The translations under genes were made by a program, and so were the position numbers. This document shows positions 9,101 to 17,223 of a DNA stretch of 58,999 nt, one piece after another (within the stretch, counting starts at the first letter, position 1; each line of letters begins with the position of its first letter). The DNA comes from Sedimentisphaerales bacterium (lineage in GTDB: Bacteria; Planctomycetota; Phycisphaerae; Sedimentisphaerales; Anaerobacaceae): positions 1-58,999 of the forward strand of contig JAFGPS010000154.1 in assembly GCA_016936075.1 (NCBI GenBank), given 5' to 3'. The notes under the pieces are model-generated. The model made no database searches. It was not told the origin of the DNA and saw only the letters and a program-made list of their open reading frames with translations.

Positions 9101-10659
9101 AATTGTTTGAAATAATTGAATAATAGCTTTGGTCTGTCCGACAAGACCGCTAAAGGTGTATCATTTCCCATCGAACCAACTGGCTCCTGGCCGTTAATTG
9201 CCATCGGCGCCAAAACCATTTTCAACTCTTCGCGTGTATAGCCGAAAACCTTCATTCTCTGTGCGATTGTTTTGGGCTCGCTTTTAACAAGATTTGGCGC
9301 GTCAAATAAACCGCGAAGTTCAATACGATTTTCATGAAGCCATCTTCGATAAGGTTTTTGCCTTACAATTTTACCTTTTATTTCATTGTCAGAAACTTCA
9401 CGTTTTTGTGTCGTATCAACAAGAAACATATGACCTGGTCTCAAGCGGCCTTTTTTACGAATCTTCTCAGGAGGAAATTCGACTACACCTGCTTCACTTG
9501 CAATAATAGCAAGACCATCATTAGTGACAAGATACCTGCATGGCCTTAAACCATTTCTATCAAGAGTACCTCCAAGAATATTTCCATCTGTAAATACCAT
9601 AGCGGCCGGACCGTCCCATGGTTCCATTATCGATGCATGGTATTCGTAAAAAGCACGTTTATCTGTACTGATATGATATTTTGCTCCGAAAGCTTCGGGA
9701 ACCATCATCATCATTGAATGAGGCATACTTCGACCTGCTCGTACAAGTAACTCAAGAGCACTATCGAAACATGCCGAATCGCTCATTTCAGGTTTCAGTA
9801 TCGGGAAAATATCTTTAAGGTCATCTTTGAAAATGTCACTGACCATAATATTTTCGCGTGCTTTCATCCAGTTGCGGTTGCCGCTGAGTGTATTGATTTC
9901 TCCATTATGAGCGATACATCTAAACGGCTGCGCAAGCTGCCAGTTCGGGAAAGTATTCGTACTGTAACGCTGATGAACTATTGCCAAAGCCGAAGTAAGG
10001 CGATCATCAGCAAGGTCGGGATAATAATCGAACAATTGCCAGGCCATGAACATTCCCTTGTAGCAAATTGTTCTGCATGATAGAGAAACAATATAAAAGT
10101 CTTCAGCTTCTTCGCCAAATTTACCCCTAACTAAATTTTCAGCTCTTCCACGAGCGAGATATAGCTTTCTCTCAAGTTCTTCATCTTTAATACCGGCCCC
10201 ATCCACAAAAATTTGTCTTATTGAAGGCTCCGCTTCCAGAGCAAGCTTTCCAAGACATTCGCGGGAAAAGGGAACTTCACGCCAACCTAAAACTTTCATA
10301 CCGTAATGTTTGATTGAAGCTTCGAGTATTTCGTCACACTTGTTCCTAAGTTCATTATTTTTTGATCCAAAAACCATTCCTACGCCATATTGTGTTTCAG
10401 GAGGGATTTGGAATCCGAGTTTTTCTGTTTCTGTGTGTAAGAAATCATGAGGAATTTGGAAAAGAATGCCAGCTCCATCTCCGGTAATTTCATCAGCACC
10501 AGCGGCTCCACGATGATGAAGATTTAGAAGTATCTGCTTACTGTATTCAATGATTGCATGTTCTTTTTTACCTGAAATATTGACAACTGCTCCAATACCG
10601 CAGGCGTCATGCTCATTCTGTATATTATATAGACCGTAGTTTTTCAATTTTGTTTCCAT
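6109..10659 (-). CDS. gltB: Glutamate synthase large subunit
   Basis: The 1,516-residue alpha subunit of GOGAT makes two glutamates from glutamine and 2-oxoglutarate. The N-terminal glutaminase domain has the catalytic cysteine in DACGIG at residue 20, implying a short cleaved propeptide. Then come the central domain, the FMN-binding synthase domain with the 3Fe-4S ligands around residue 1,126 (C-x5-C-x4-C in GCTLLRKCHEGACAFGIATQDP), and a C-terminal beta-helix rich in GG repeats. It heads the gltBD operon. No strong ribosome site is seen before the ATG. A sigma-70-type promoter lies about 100 bp upstream. Unlike the other nitrogen genes here, I find no sigma-54 promoter for it. Confidence 0.97.
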   Translation of the reverse strand: METKLKNYGLYNIQNEHDACGIGAVVNISGKKEHAIIEYSKQILLNLHHRGAAGADEITGDGAGILFQIPHDFLHTETEKLGFQIPPETQYGVGMVFGSKNNELRNKCDEILEASIKHYGMKVLGWREVPFSRECLGKLALEAEPSIRQIFVDGAGIKDEELERKLYLARGRAENLVRGKFGEEAEDFYIVSLSCRTICYKGMFMAWQLFDYYPDLADDRLTSALAIVHQRYSTNTFPNWQLAQPFRCIAHNGEINTLSGNRNWMKARENIMVSDIFKDDLKDIFPILKPEMSDSACFDSALELLVRAGRSMPHSMMMMVPEAFGAKYHISTDKRAFYEYHASIMEPWDGPAAMVFTDGNILGGTLDRNGLRPCRYLVTNDGLAIIASEAGVVEFPPEKIRKKGRLRPGHMFLVDTTQKREVSDNEIKGKIVRQKPYRRWLHENRIELRGLFDAPNLVKSEPKTIAQRMKVFGYTREELKMVLAPMAINGQEPVGSMGNDTPLAVLSDRPKLLFNYFKQLFAQVTNPPVDPLREGLVMSLMTFTGKRRNLLGETPEHCRQLKLPHPILANEDIERLRSVSRSDFKVETISALFDTDVPDPAESLKQGLKLLIDSAEQAVKNGASLIIISDKGTNPIQAPIPSLLATAAVHHGLLKRGLRGEAGLIVESGEPREVMHFCLLCGYGANAINPYIAFESLDELQNIEEVPVNLETIQIADNYIAAIKKGILKTMSKMGISTLRSYAGAQLFEAIGLNHDLINEYFTGTSSRIEGIGLKEIATEVIARQKSAFEQHSEGVLDLDFGGDYHYRRTGEYHLWNPTTVAKLQHAVKNEDAKAYEEYAKEINDQSKHLCTLRGLFEFVPGNAIPIEEVEPASEIVKRFCTGAMSHGSISKEAHECMAIAMNRIGGMSNTGEGGEDPKRYIPEPNGDSKNCAIKQIASGRFGVTANYLAHAKELQIKIAQGAKPGEGGQLPGHKVTDEIAKLRYSTQGVTLISPPPHHDIYSIEDLAQLIYDLKCSNPGVKVSVKLVSEVGVGTIAAGVAKGNADEVLISGHDGGTGASPLSSIKHAGCPWELGLAETQQVLVLNGLRNRIRVQTDGQLKTGRDIAIAALLGAEQFGFGTSVLVTLGCTLLRKCHEGACAFGIATQDPELRARFKGKPEYIQRFMFFVAEELRQIMAQLGFRKVEDMVGRVEYLNSDKAIDNWKSKGVDLSAIFTKPIYSDTNEIHLTSQQVVKINDHIDWQILEKVKSAIENKKKVSLEMPIRNTNRTVGAILSNRIVKKYGQESLPDGTIDITFNGSAGQSFGAFLVQGVTLTLIGDSNDYLGKSLSGGRIVVKTPEKSTFTAHKNIIAGNTLLYGATSGEIFINGIAGERFAVRNSGAVAVVEGLGDHGCEYMTGGTVVVLGQTGCNFGAGMSGGIAYVLDEMQLFDTLCNLDMVELESVWQENDKKILKDLIERHYKWTGSKRAKHILDSWNNMAGKFVKVVPIDYRKALEKMRAAEQRDTETTPATEEVF

Positions 10660-10755
10660 AAATTCGTTTATTAATACTTTTTTGTCGTACTGAGTTAATA
10701 TGAAGCATCCGGATCACAATAACCAGATTCTTAGCTTCACTCAGAATGACTTTAT

Positions 10756-10785
10756 ATTATACGATGGTTACGCCATAATTATCAA
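10756..10785 (-). promoter_or_regulatory. Putative sigma-70 promoter of gltBD
   Basis: On the minus strand, TTGATA (10785-10780), 18 bp, then TATAAT (10761-10756). The predicted leader before the gltB ATG is about 90 nt. The -10 is a perfect consensus. Confidence 0.6.
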
Positions 10786-10886
10786 GGCGTTATTGTAATA
10801 ACTGTCATAAGCTCTGGTTATAATAGCCAAAAAACCCATAATAATAACTATTTAATAGTATTAAAACATTATTTGAATATAATTTT

Positions 10887-10946
10887 AAAAAGGCTAAGGC
10901 CTGCAGAGGAAACAATTCTTCGTAAAGAACTGTTTCTTGCAAGCCT
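10887..10946 (-). terminator. Terminator downstream of glnN
   Basis: A long interrupted stem (AGGC, TGCA, GAAACA and TTCTT paired with AAGAA, TGTTTC, TGCA and GCCT around a CGTA loop) is followed on the minus strand by five T. It lies 90 bp past the glnN stop. The rest of the 376-bp gap between gltB and glnN holds the gltBD promoter and leader, and a short palindrome TCCGCCTCAGGCGGA (10976-10990). Confidence 0.72.
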
Positions 10947-11036
10947 CAACCATTATCCAGAGCTTATTATATGTATCCGCCTCAGGCGGACAGAAAATAT
11001 TCTAAACTTATAAATTCACACTCCTAATTTTATTTT

Positions 11037-13145
11037 TTATTTTCCAAAAAGCATCTCAGCATATGTTGGCAAAGGCCACAATTCGGCATCTGTAATCTTT
11101 TCCAACTCGTCTGCTGTGATACGCAAGGCATTCATCGCTGGGATTATATTATCCTTTGAGAATCGAGCCAATTTAATAGTACCGGATACCTTACCAGCAT
11201 CACTCACTTCTTTTTCGAGATTTGCAATATCATCTTTGAGTACAGCAATTAAATTACATACCTTTTCAAGGAGTTCTTTTTGAGAATCGGCGTCAAGACC
11301 TGCTGAGGTTATTGCGTTAACAGAACCTGCCAAAACGGAAGAATATTTAACACAAGCAGGAAGTATCTGTCGTTTCGCCATAGAAAGCATAGTCATAGCT
11401 TCGATATTAATTGACTTGGCGTAATTCTCAAACAGAATATCTGCTCTTGCATGCAGTTCTTCTTTTGTTAAAACTCCATATTTCTTGAACAAGGCAACAT
11501 TTTCCTTATCCATAATAGTCTCAAGAGATGCTACAGTTGAACGAATATTCGGAAGTCCTCTTTTTTCTGCTTCTTCAACCCACTCATCAGTGTAGTTATC
11601 ACCATTATAAAGAACCTTTTTATGATCGTTTGCAATCTGCTTCAAAATGCTTTGAGCTTTAACTGGAACATTTCCAGCTTTTTCTAACTCATCAGCGATT
11701 TCACAAAGAACATCTGTAACTATTGTATTCAAAACAAACATTGGCCCGGATGTTGATTGAGTTGAGCCAACCATTCTAAATTCAAATTTGTTGCCAGTAA
11801 ACGCAAACGGCGAAGTTCTGTTTCTATCTGTATTATCTTTCGGTAGTGGCGGAAGTGTTGATACACCAAGCTTCAAATCTCCACCTTTCTTTGAAGTTTT
11901 TGCTTTACCTGTAGCTAATTGCTCAAAGATATCAGTGAGCTGGTCACCGAGAAATATAGAAACAATAGCCGGAGGTGCTTCATTAGCACCAAGACGATGT
12001 TCATTTCCAACATTTGCTACACTTGCGCGAAGGATTTTTGCATATTTATCCACTGCTTTAACTACCGCACAAAGTATAACAAGAAATACCATATTCTCAT
12101 GCGGTGTAGTGCCTGGATCCAGAAGGTTAATACCATCGTCGGTTATCATGCTCCAGTTATTGTGCTTACCTGAGCCATTAACACCAGCAAATGGTTTCTC
12201 ATGAAGAAGGCATACAAAGTTATGTCTCAGAGCAACTTTTCTCATGGTTTCCATCGCTAACTGATTGTGGTCAGTTGCTACATTGACTGTCGCAAAAACA
12301 GGTGCCAGTTCATATTGAGCAGGTGAAACTTCATTATGTTGTGTCTTGGCTGAAACTCCCATTTTCCACAATTCAACATTAAGCTCGTGCATAAACGAAG
12401 CTACTCTTTCATGAATTGCTCCGAAATAATGATCTTCCATTTCCTGTCCTCTTGGTGAAGGTGCACCAAAAAGAGTTCTTCCTGCCAGAATAAGGTCGAG
12501 TCTTTTATTATAATATGATTTATCGATAAGGAAATATTCCTGTTCCGGTCCGAGAGTTGCCGTAACACGTTTGGAAGAAGTGTTTCCCAAAGCTTTAAGA
12601 ACACGCATCGCCTGAGTATTCAATGCATCCATAGAACGAAGCAACGGTGTTTTCTTGTCCAGTGCATGGCCAACATAAGAACAAAAAGCACTCGGGATGA
12701 ACAGGCTTACGTTTTCGCCGTCCTTCTTAATGAAAACAGGTGATGTACAATCCCATGCAGTATAGCCTCGTGCTTCAAATGTAGCTCTTAAACCTCCGGA
12801 AGGAAAAGATGACGCATCAGGTTCACCCTGATAGAGTTCCTTGCCGCTGAACTCCATAATTGTCGTGCCTTGAGAAGTTGGCGAAATAAAAGAATCATGT
12901 TTTTCAGCAGTTGAACCAGTCATCGGCTGGAACCAGTGACAATAATGTGTTGCCCCTTTTTCAATTGCCCAGTCTTTCATTGCATTGGCAATAACATTTG
13001 CAATAGATGGATCAAGCGTTTCATTATTTTCTAATGATTTCTTTAAGGATTTATATACGTCCTTGGGAAGACGCTCGTGCATTACTCTGTCATTAAAAAC
13101 ATTTGAACCAAATACGTTTGGAACAGATTCACATGAATTACTCAT
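11037..13145 (-). CDS. glnN: Glutamine synthetase type III
   Basis: ATP-dependent synthesis of glutamine from glutamate and ammonium. At 702 residues it is a GSIII enzyme, a dodecameric form found in Bacteroidetes, cyanobacteria, PVC and other groups, and much longer than GSI. Conserved blocks include the N-terminal THYCHWFQPMTG and EKHDSF, the glutamate-binding LGPEQEYFLID, GAPSPRGQEMEDHYFG, KTQHNEVSPAQYELAP, the NGSGKHNNWS loop and RLGANEAPPAI. An AGGAG ribosome site precedes the ATG. It is monocistronic between a sigma-54 promoter at 13305-13319 and the terminator at 10887-10946. That implies control by the NifA-like activator, in contrast to gltBD. Confidence 0.96.
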   Translation of the reverse strand: MSNSCESVPNVFGSNVFNDRVMHERLPKDVYKSLKKSLENNETLDPSIANVIANAMKDWAIEKGATHYCHWFQPMTGSTAEKHDSFISPTSQGTTIMEFSGKELYQGEPDASSFPSGGLRATFEARGYTAWDCTSPVFIKKDGENVSLFIPSAFCSYVGHALDKKTPLLRSMDALNTQAMRVLKALGNTSSKRVTATLGPEQEYFLIDKSYYNKRLDLILAGRTLFGAPSPRGQEMEDHYFGAIHERVASFMHELNVELWKMGVSAKTQHNEVSPAQYELAPVFATVNVATDHNQLAMETMRKVALRHNFVCLLHEKPFAGVNGSGKHNNWSMITDDGINLLDPGTTPHENMVFLVILCAVVKAVDKYAKILRASVANVGNEHRLGANEAPPAIVSIFLGDQLTDIFEQLATGKAKTSKKGGDLKLGVSTLPPLPKDNTDRNRTSPFAFTGNKFEFRMVGSTQSTSGPMFVLNTIVTDVLCEIADELEKAGNVPVKAQSILKQIANDHKKVLYNGDNYTDEWVEEAEKRGLPNIRSTVASLETIMDKENVALFKKYGVLTKEELHARADILFENYAKSINIEAMTMLSMAKRQILPACVKYSSVLAGSVNAITSAGLDADSQKELLEKVCNLIAVLKDDIANLEKEVSDAGKVSGTIKLARFSKDNIIPAMNALRITADELEKITDAELWPLPTYAEMLFGK

Positions 13146-13304
13146 TTTTTTACTACTCCTAAAATAGCTCCAGATAATTATTTTTCATACACGTAATATT
13201 TTATATGTCTTTTTACTTATTACCAGTTTCATTATTTTTCAGCTTAAATACTGTTTATTGAATCTGTTTAGAATTCATAAACAAAGATTATCATTTTGTA
13301 TTTT

Positions 13305-13319
13305 GCAATTCCTGTGCCA
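13305..13319 (-). promoter_or_regulatory. Sigma-54 promoter of glnN
   Basis: The minus strand reads TGGCACAGGAATTGC, an excellent match to the -24/-12 consensus TGGCAC-N5-TTGC. The predicted transcript starts near 13293, leaving a leader of about 150 nt before glnN. It shares its layout with the three other sigma-54 promoters in the window. Confidence 0.9.
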
Positions 13320-13409
13320 CAAATATAATATTTACAAAATAATACGTATCTATAGAATATACAAGGAGTTATAAACAATAACCAATTTGTAACATTGCCT
13401 TGTCTTACT

Positions 13410-13448
13410 ACATTATTGTTGTATCGCCGCAATTTGCGACATATTCGT
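13410..13448 (-). promoter_or_regulatory. Paired enhancer-like decamers upstream of glnN
   Basis: Two sites, ACATTATTGT (13410-13419) and ACATATTCGT (13439-13448), start 29 bp apart. The nearer begins 91 bp upstream of the sigma-54 promoter. They are the most diverged members of the set but keep the ACA-N4-TGT or ACATATT core and the same spacing as the pairs at the amt operons. The 13146-13495 intergenic region otherwise holds only the glnN leader and the 3' flank of glnB1. Confidence 0.65.
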
Positions 13449-13495
13449 ACCATCTTTCTTATTGAACACTAAAGAACTTTTATGCTTCTTTTTTC

Positions 13496-13837
13496 TTATC
13501 CAATCGCAATTGTACCGGTTTCTCCCGTACGAATCCTCACACATTCATCTAAATCTACAACGAATATTTTACCATCACCAATGTTACCTGATTTTGCACC
13601 ACATACAATAGCGTCTATAGCAGCTTTAACATATTCATCATTTACAGCAATTTCTACCTTTACTTTCCTGAGCAAATTACCGGGCTCTTTATGACTTCTA
13701 TATACTTCAGCCACTCCTTGCTGCCTGCCTCTGCCAATAACATTCGTTACTGTTACTAGATGAATTTCTTTTTCTTCCAATTTCTCTAACACTTCATCGA
13801 GACGATCAGGTTGAATTATTCCAATTATGTATTTCAT
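13496..13837 (-). CDS. P-II nitrogen regulatory protein (GlnB/GlnK type, copy 1)
   Basis: This 113-residue trimeric sensor binds ATP/ADP and 2-oxoglutarate and blocks its partner Amt when nitrogen is plentiful. The T-loop reads GRGRQQGVAEVYRS, keeping the tyrosine at the usual uridylylation position. The C-terminal signature VRIRTGETG is present. It follows amt1 by 14 bp with an AGGAAG ribosome site, so the two form one operon. Its T-loop differs from copies 2 and 3 ([14 protein letters not shown]), matching the different type of its transporter. Confidence 0.94.
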   Translation of the reverse strand: MKYIIGIIQPDRLDEVLEKLEEKEIHLVTVTNVIGRGRQQGVAEVYRSHKEPGNLLRKVKVEIAVNDEYVKAAIDAIVCGAKSGNIGDGKIFVVDLDECVRIRTGETGTIAIG

Positions 13838-13851
13838 ATTTTCTTCCTATG

Positions 13852-15207
13852 CTAACTAATTACTGTATAAGCCCCTTCTCGATGCTGCGTCAAGTCAAGA
13901 CCAATCCTTTCTTCGTGTTCACTTACCCTGAGTTTCATTACAAGGTCAATAAACTTAAGAAGAATACCACCTCCTACGAAGGAAAATACCGCTACAATAA
14001 GAACCATTTTTATTTGTATCCATAGCTGCATTGGATTGCCATGTAATAAGCCATTAGCTCCACCAGGATTAACTTCTGTAGTTGCCCATATCCCCGCAGC
14101 TATAGTACCCCAGATACCACCAATTCCATGAACTCCGAAGGCATCCAGCGTATCATCATAATTAAATCTCGTTTTCAAATATGTCACAACAAGCCATGGG
14201 AAAATACCAGCGCCTATTCCAATCCAGATTGCTCCGGCTGGTGTAATAAATCCTGAAGCAGGTGTAACAGCCGCAAGACCGGCAATCGCTCCGGTTATCA
14301 TTCCTAACGTAGTAGGTTTCTTAAATTTAAGCCAATCAAGAATACACCAGACTGTACCTGCTGCCGCTCCGGCTATATGAGTAGCGGTAAATGCACTGCT
14401 CGCTATAGCTCCAGCCGAAAGAGCACTTCCGGCATTAAAGCCAAACCATCCAAACCACAAAAGACCGGCACCTAAAACCGCAAAAGGAAGATTATGCGGC
14501 GGCGAAACGTTATTTGGAAAACCCTGACGTTTACCAAGAATAAGTGCCGCAGCCAAAGACGTCATTCCTGCACTAATATGAACTACTGCGCCCCCGGCAA
14601 AATCCAATGCACCTGCATTTTTAAGAAAACCTCCCGCCCCCCATATCCAGTGACATATCGGATCATATATAAACGTTGCCCATAATAATGAAAACACACA
14701 GAACGAAGAGAATTTCATGCGCTCTGCAAATGCACCTATTACCAAAGCTGGAGTGATAATTGCAAACATCATCTGGAACATCATAAATAATTGATGAGGT
14801 ATCGTAGAAGCGTATTCAGGATTTGGCTCCAGACCTACGCCTCTTAATCCAAGCCATTCAAGCCCTCCGATTATCGAACCGTGGTCTGGGCCGAACGATA
14901 AACTATAGCCTACTAATACCCATTGCAAACTTATGATACACATAATCATAAGACATTGCATGAGAATAGAAAGCATATTTTTACGACGTACAAGTCCGCC
15001 ATAGAAAAATGCAAGACCAGGTGTCATTAGCAATACAAGCGCAGCGCTAATAAGAATCCAGCAAGTGTCACCTGTATCTATTGTATTCTGAGATGTTTGT
15101 ACAACCTGCTCCATTGAAGAAGCACTAATTCTGTCTGCGAACAATATAGCTACAAACAGAATCAATAGGCGCAATAGCACTCTATTAGATCCTTTTACTG
15201 TTATCAC
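13852..15207 (-). CDS. amt: Ammonium transporter (Amt, copy 1)
   Basis: An inner-membrane ammonium channel with about eleven membrane segments. It has the signature FAGGAVVHISAG and the second pore histidine in FGVHGIGGIWGT. The open frame extends to a GTG at 15252 with no ribosome site. I choose the GTG at 15207 because GGGAG lies eight bases upstream and the resulting N-terminus (VITVKGSNRVLLRLLILFVAILFADRISAS) looks like a normal signal peptide, giving 451 residues. It is more diverged from Amt 2 and 3 than those are from each other. It forms an operon with glnB1 under the sigma-54 promoter at 15305. The start region is complementary to the glnB2 3' UTR (see findings). Confidence 0.93.
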   Translation of the reverse strand: MITVKGSNRVLLRLLILFVAILFADRISASSMEQVVQTSQNTIDTGDTCWILISAALVLLMTPGLAFFYGGLVRRKNMLSILMQCLMIMCIISLQWVLVGYSLSFGPDHGSIIGGLEWLGLRGVGLEPNPEYASTIPHQLFMMFQMMFAIITPALVIGAFAERMKFSSFCVFSLLWATFIYDPICHWIWGAGGFLKNAGALDFAGGAVVHISAGMTSLAAALILGKRQGFPNNVSPPHNLPFAVLGAGLLWFGWFGFNAGSALSAGAIASSAFTATHIAGAAAGTVWCILDWLKFKKPTTLGMITGAIAGLAAVTPASGFITPAGAIWIGIGAGIFPWLVVTYLKTRFNYDDTLDAFGVHGIGGIWGTIAAGIWATTEVNPGGANGLLHGNPMQLWIQIKMVLIVAVFSFVGGGILLKFIDLVMKLRVSEHEERIGLDLTQHREGAYTVIS

Positions 15208-15304
15208 TTCAGTGTCTCCCGACTTTACGGACCAATTTACTATTATAAACACTTAATTATTCTAAAAATTTACAACAGAATAAAATTATAAACAGCTTTC
15301 GCTT

Positions 15305-15319
15305 GCAATTAGTGTGCCA
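15305..15319 (-). promoter_or_regulatory. Sigma-54 promoter of amt1-glnB1
   Basis: The minus strand reads TGGCACACTAATTGC. Transcription would start near 15293, about 85 nt before the preferred GTG start of amt1. It lies within the 300-bp gap between amt1 and glnB2. Confidence 0.9.
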
Positions 15320-15398
15320 AAAATATTTTATTATGGCATCTAATTGATACATAAGAAGTTACGGTGTTTTATGTATTAGTGCATAGACTGATTAAATC

Positions 15399-15440
15399 AT
15401 ACATATATGTTGTTTTAAAATAAAAACAACATATATGTAT
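15399..15440. promoter_or_regulatory. Paired enhancer-like decamers in an 18-bp perfect inverted repeat
   Basis: Two perfect ACATATATGT palindromes (15401-15410 and 15429-15438; starts 28 bp apart) lie in the arms of an 18-bp inverted repeat, ATACATATATGTTGTTTT, with a six-base AAAATA centre. The nearer decamer begins 82 bp upstream of the sigma-54 promoter. This is the cleanest example of the paired-site layout. Confidence 0.75.
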
Positions 15441-15449
15441 CAAAATACT

Positions 15450-15480
15450 ACCAGGCCCGGTATAACAATCCGGGCCCGGT
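15450..15480 (-). terminator. GC-rich terminator after glnB2
   Basis: An 11-bp stem (ACCGGGCCCGG/CCGGGCCTGGT on the minus strand, one G-T pair) with a 9-nt loop, followed by AGTATTTTGAT. The T-run is weak. The position matches the clear terminator after the paralogous glnB3, which supports the call. Confidence 0.6.
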
Positions 15481-15481
15481 A

Positions 15482-15521
15482 CAGGCCCTTTTCAGGACAC
15501 TGAAGTGATAACTAATAGAGT
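15482..15521 (-). ncRNA. Conserved 3'-UTR segment of glnB2 (possible regulatory RNA)
   Basis: The minus strand carries ACTCTATTAG, TTATCACTTCAGTGTC and a small GAAA-loop hairpin (GTCCT-GAAA-AGGGC) just before the terminator. A related TATCACTTCTGTGTCC followed by a hairpin (GTCCC-TGTT-GGGAC) precedes the glnB3 terminator at 17760-17785. The first two blocks are complementary to the amt1 translation start region. Calling it a functional RNA is an inference; it may only be a duplicated 3' end. Confidence 0.35.
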
Positions 15522-15553
15522 CTAAATATTAAAAATTCTATAAAGCAATTTTC

Positions 15554-15895
15554 CTAACCAATAGCTTCGTGACCACGCTCGCCGGTACGAATCCTTACAC
15601 ATTCCGGCAAGTCCAGTATAAAGATTTTACCGTCTCCAATTTGACCTGAACGAGCACCTTCTACAATTGCTTCAATAGTGTGTTCGACAAAATCATCATT
15701 TACCGCAATTTCAAGTCTAATCTTCTTTAAGAGATTAACTTCAATTGGCACGCCGCGATACGATTCGTGATATCCTTTTTGCTGTCCGCAACCGAGTGAG
15801 TTTGTGACAGACATCTTATAGACATTTTCTTTATAAAGAGCTTGTTTGACATCACTCAATTTATGCGGTTGGATGTAAGCTATAATAAGTTTCAT
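15554..15895 (-). CDS. P-II nitrogen regulatory protein (copy 2)
   Basis: A 113-residue P-II protein preceded by an AAGGAGATATT ribosome site. The T-loop reads [16 protein letters not shown]; the tyrosine is kept but the usual GRQKG arginine is Gln. The C-terminal VRIRTGERG nucleotide-binding signature is present. It lies 35 bp after amt2 and is presumably its dedicated gate. It is very close to copy 3 in sequence, so the amt2-glnB2 and amt3-glnB3 pairs probably arose by duplication. Its 3' flank carries the conserved segment at 15482-15521. Confidence 0.94.
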   Translation of the reverse strand: MKLIIAYIQPHKLSDVKQALYKENVYKMSVTNSLGCGQQKGYHESYRGVPIEVNLLKKIRLEIAVNDDFVEHTIEAIVEGARSGQIGDGKIFILDLPECVRIRTGERGHEAIG

Positions 15896-15930
15896 ATTAA
15901 TATCTCCTTTTCATAGAGCTTGTTCAAAAG

Positions 15931-17223
15931 TTACTCAGTAGTGAAAATCTGGAATCCTGCATACGCTTCGTTTCCATGCTCACCAATATCAAGTCCTCTT
16001 AATTCTTCTTCACGAGAAACTCTTATACCCATTGTTACCTTAAGAAGCATCCAGAATCCAAGTGATACCAGGAAAACAAATGCTCCAACAGACAATACAC
16101 CTGTTAATTGTGCACCCAGAAGCTTAAATCCGCCGCCGAAGAATAATCCATTTCCAGTGTCAGCACATATTTTCTCCTGAGCAAAAAGACCTACACATAA
16201 TGTTCCAAAAATACCGTTCATTAAGTGTACAGACAAAGCTCCAACGGGATCATCAAGATGCAGCCTGTCAAACATCATTACAGAAAGAACAACTATAGTA
16301 CCTGCAATTAATCCAATTACTAAAGAACTTCCAATGCCTACAAATGCACATGGTGCGGTTATTGCAACCAAACCTGCAAGACATCCATTAAGTGTCATTC
16401 CCAAATCAGGTTTACCCATTAAAAGCCATGACATAAATGTAGCACTCATGATTCCAGCCGCCGCTGCTATGTTAGTTGTTACTGCAACATGAGAAATTGC
16501 AACCGGATCCGCAGCCATAGTCGAACCTGGATTAAAACCGAACCAACCGAACCAGAGAACAAATGCTCCAATAGTTGCCAGCGAGAGGTTATGTCCTGGA
16601 ATAGCTTTTATATGGCCGTTTTCGTATCTTCCGATACGCGGCCCTAAAACAATTACACCAGCCAAAGCCGCCCAACCGCCAATACTATGAACTACAGTTG
16701 AGCCCGCAAAGTCAAACATTCCAAGATTGGAAAGCCAGCCGCCGCCCCAAATCCAATGACCTACTATTGGATAAATGAACATTGCCATTATAAATGTAAA
16801 TATAATAAAAGAAATATATTTAATTCTTTCAGCGACCGCACCAGAAACAATAGTTGCTGCTGTACCGCAAAATACTAACTGGAAGAAAAATTTTGCTTCT
16901 AAAGGTACTCCAGTCCATGAAATAGCGGAATAAACTCCCTGGTAAGCATCACCTACTGCGGGCGAGTTATCTGCACCACTTAAGAAAAACAATCCTTTGA
17001 GACCGACAAATCCTGTACCATCACCAAACATTAGGCCCCATCCAATAACAAGGAATCCTATTGACGAAGCTGCGAATACTATAAAATTCTTCGACAAAAT
17101 ATTGACGCAGTTTTTTGCTCGTGCGAATCCGGATTCAACTGCCCCGAATCCTAAATTCATAAAAAAGACCAAAAAACCAGCTATCAATACCCACATGGTA
17201 TCCATTACAACTTGATTTTCCAT
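15931..17223 (-). CDS. amt: Ammonium transporter (Amt, copy 2)
   Basis: A 430-residue Amt/Mep/Rh channel. It begins directly with a first membrane segment (MENQVVMDTMWVLIAGFLVFFMNLG) and lacks the extra signal peptide of copies 1 and 3. The signature is FAGSTVVHSIGG, and the second pore histidine sits in LSVHLMNGIFGT. The C-terminal tail (EELRGLDIGEHGNEAYAG) is the segment that contacts P-II in this family. It forms an operon with glnB2 under the sigma-54 promoter at 17538, with an unusually long leader of about 300 nt. An AAAGG ribosome site precedes the ATG. Confidence 0.95.
   Translation of the reverse strand: MENQVVMDTMWVLIAGFLVFFMNLGFGAVESGFARAKNCVNILSKNFIVFAASSIGFLVIGWGLMFGDGTGFVGLKGLFFLSGADNSPAVGDAYQGVYSAISWTGVPLEAKFFFQLVFCGTAATIVSGAVAERIKYISFIIFTFIMAMFIYPIVGHWIWGGGWLSNLGMFDFAGSTVVHSIGGWAALAGVIVLGPRIGRYENGHIKAIPGHNLSLATIGAFVLWFGWFGFNPGSTMAADPVAISHVAVTTNIAAAAGIMSATFMSWLLMGKPDLGMTLNGCLAGLVAITAPCAFVGIGSSLVIGLIAGTIVVLSVMMFDRLHLDDPVGALSVHLMNGIFGTLCVGLFAQEKICADTGNGLFFGGGFKLLGAQLTGVLSVGAFVFLVSLGFWMLLKVTMGIRVSREEELRGLDIGEHGNEAYAGFQIFTTE

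Noticed and set aside
10660-10890. Search for a sigma-54 promoter or decamer pair upstream of gltBD
   Set aside because: No TGGCAC-N5-TTGC and no paired decamers; a sigma-70 type promoter is present instead.
10971-10995. Palindrome TCCGCCTCAGGCGGA as a second glnN terminator
   Set aside because: Short loop and no T-run on the minus strand; it may be a dispersed intergenic repeat but only one copy is visible here.
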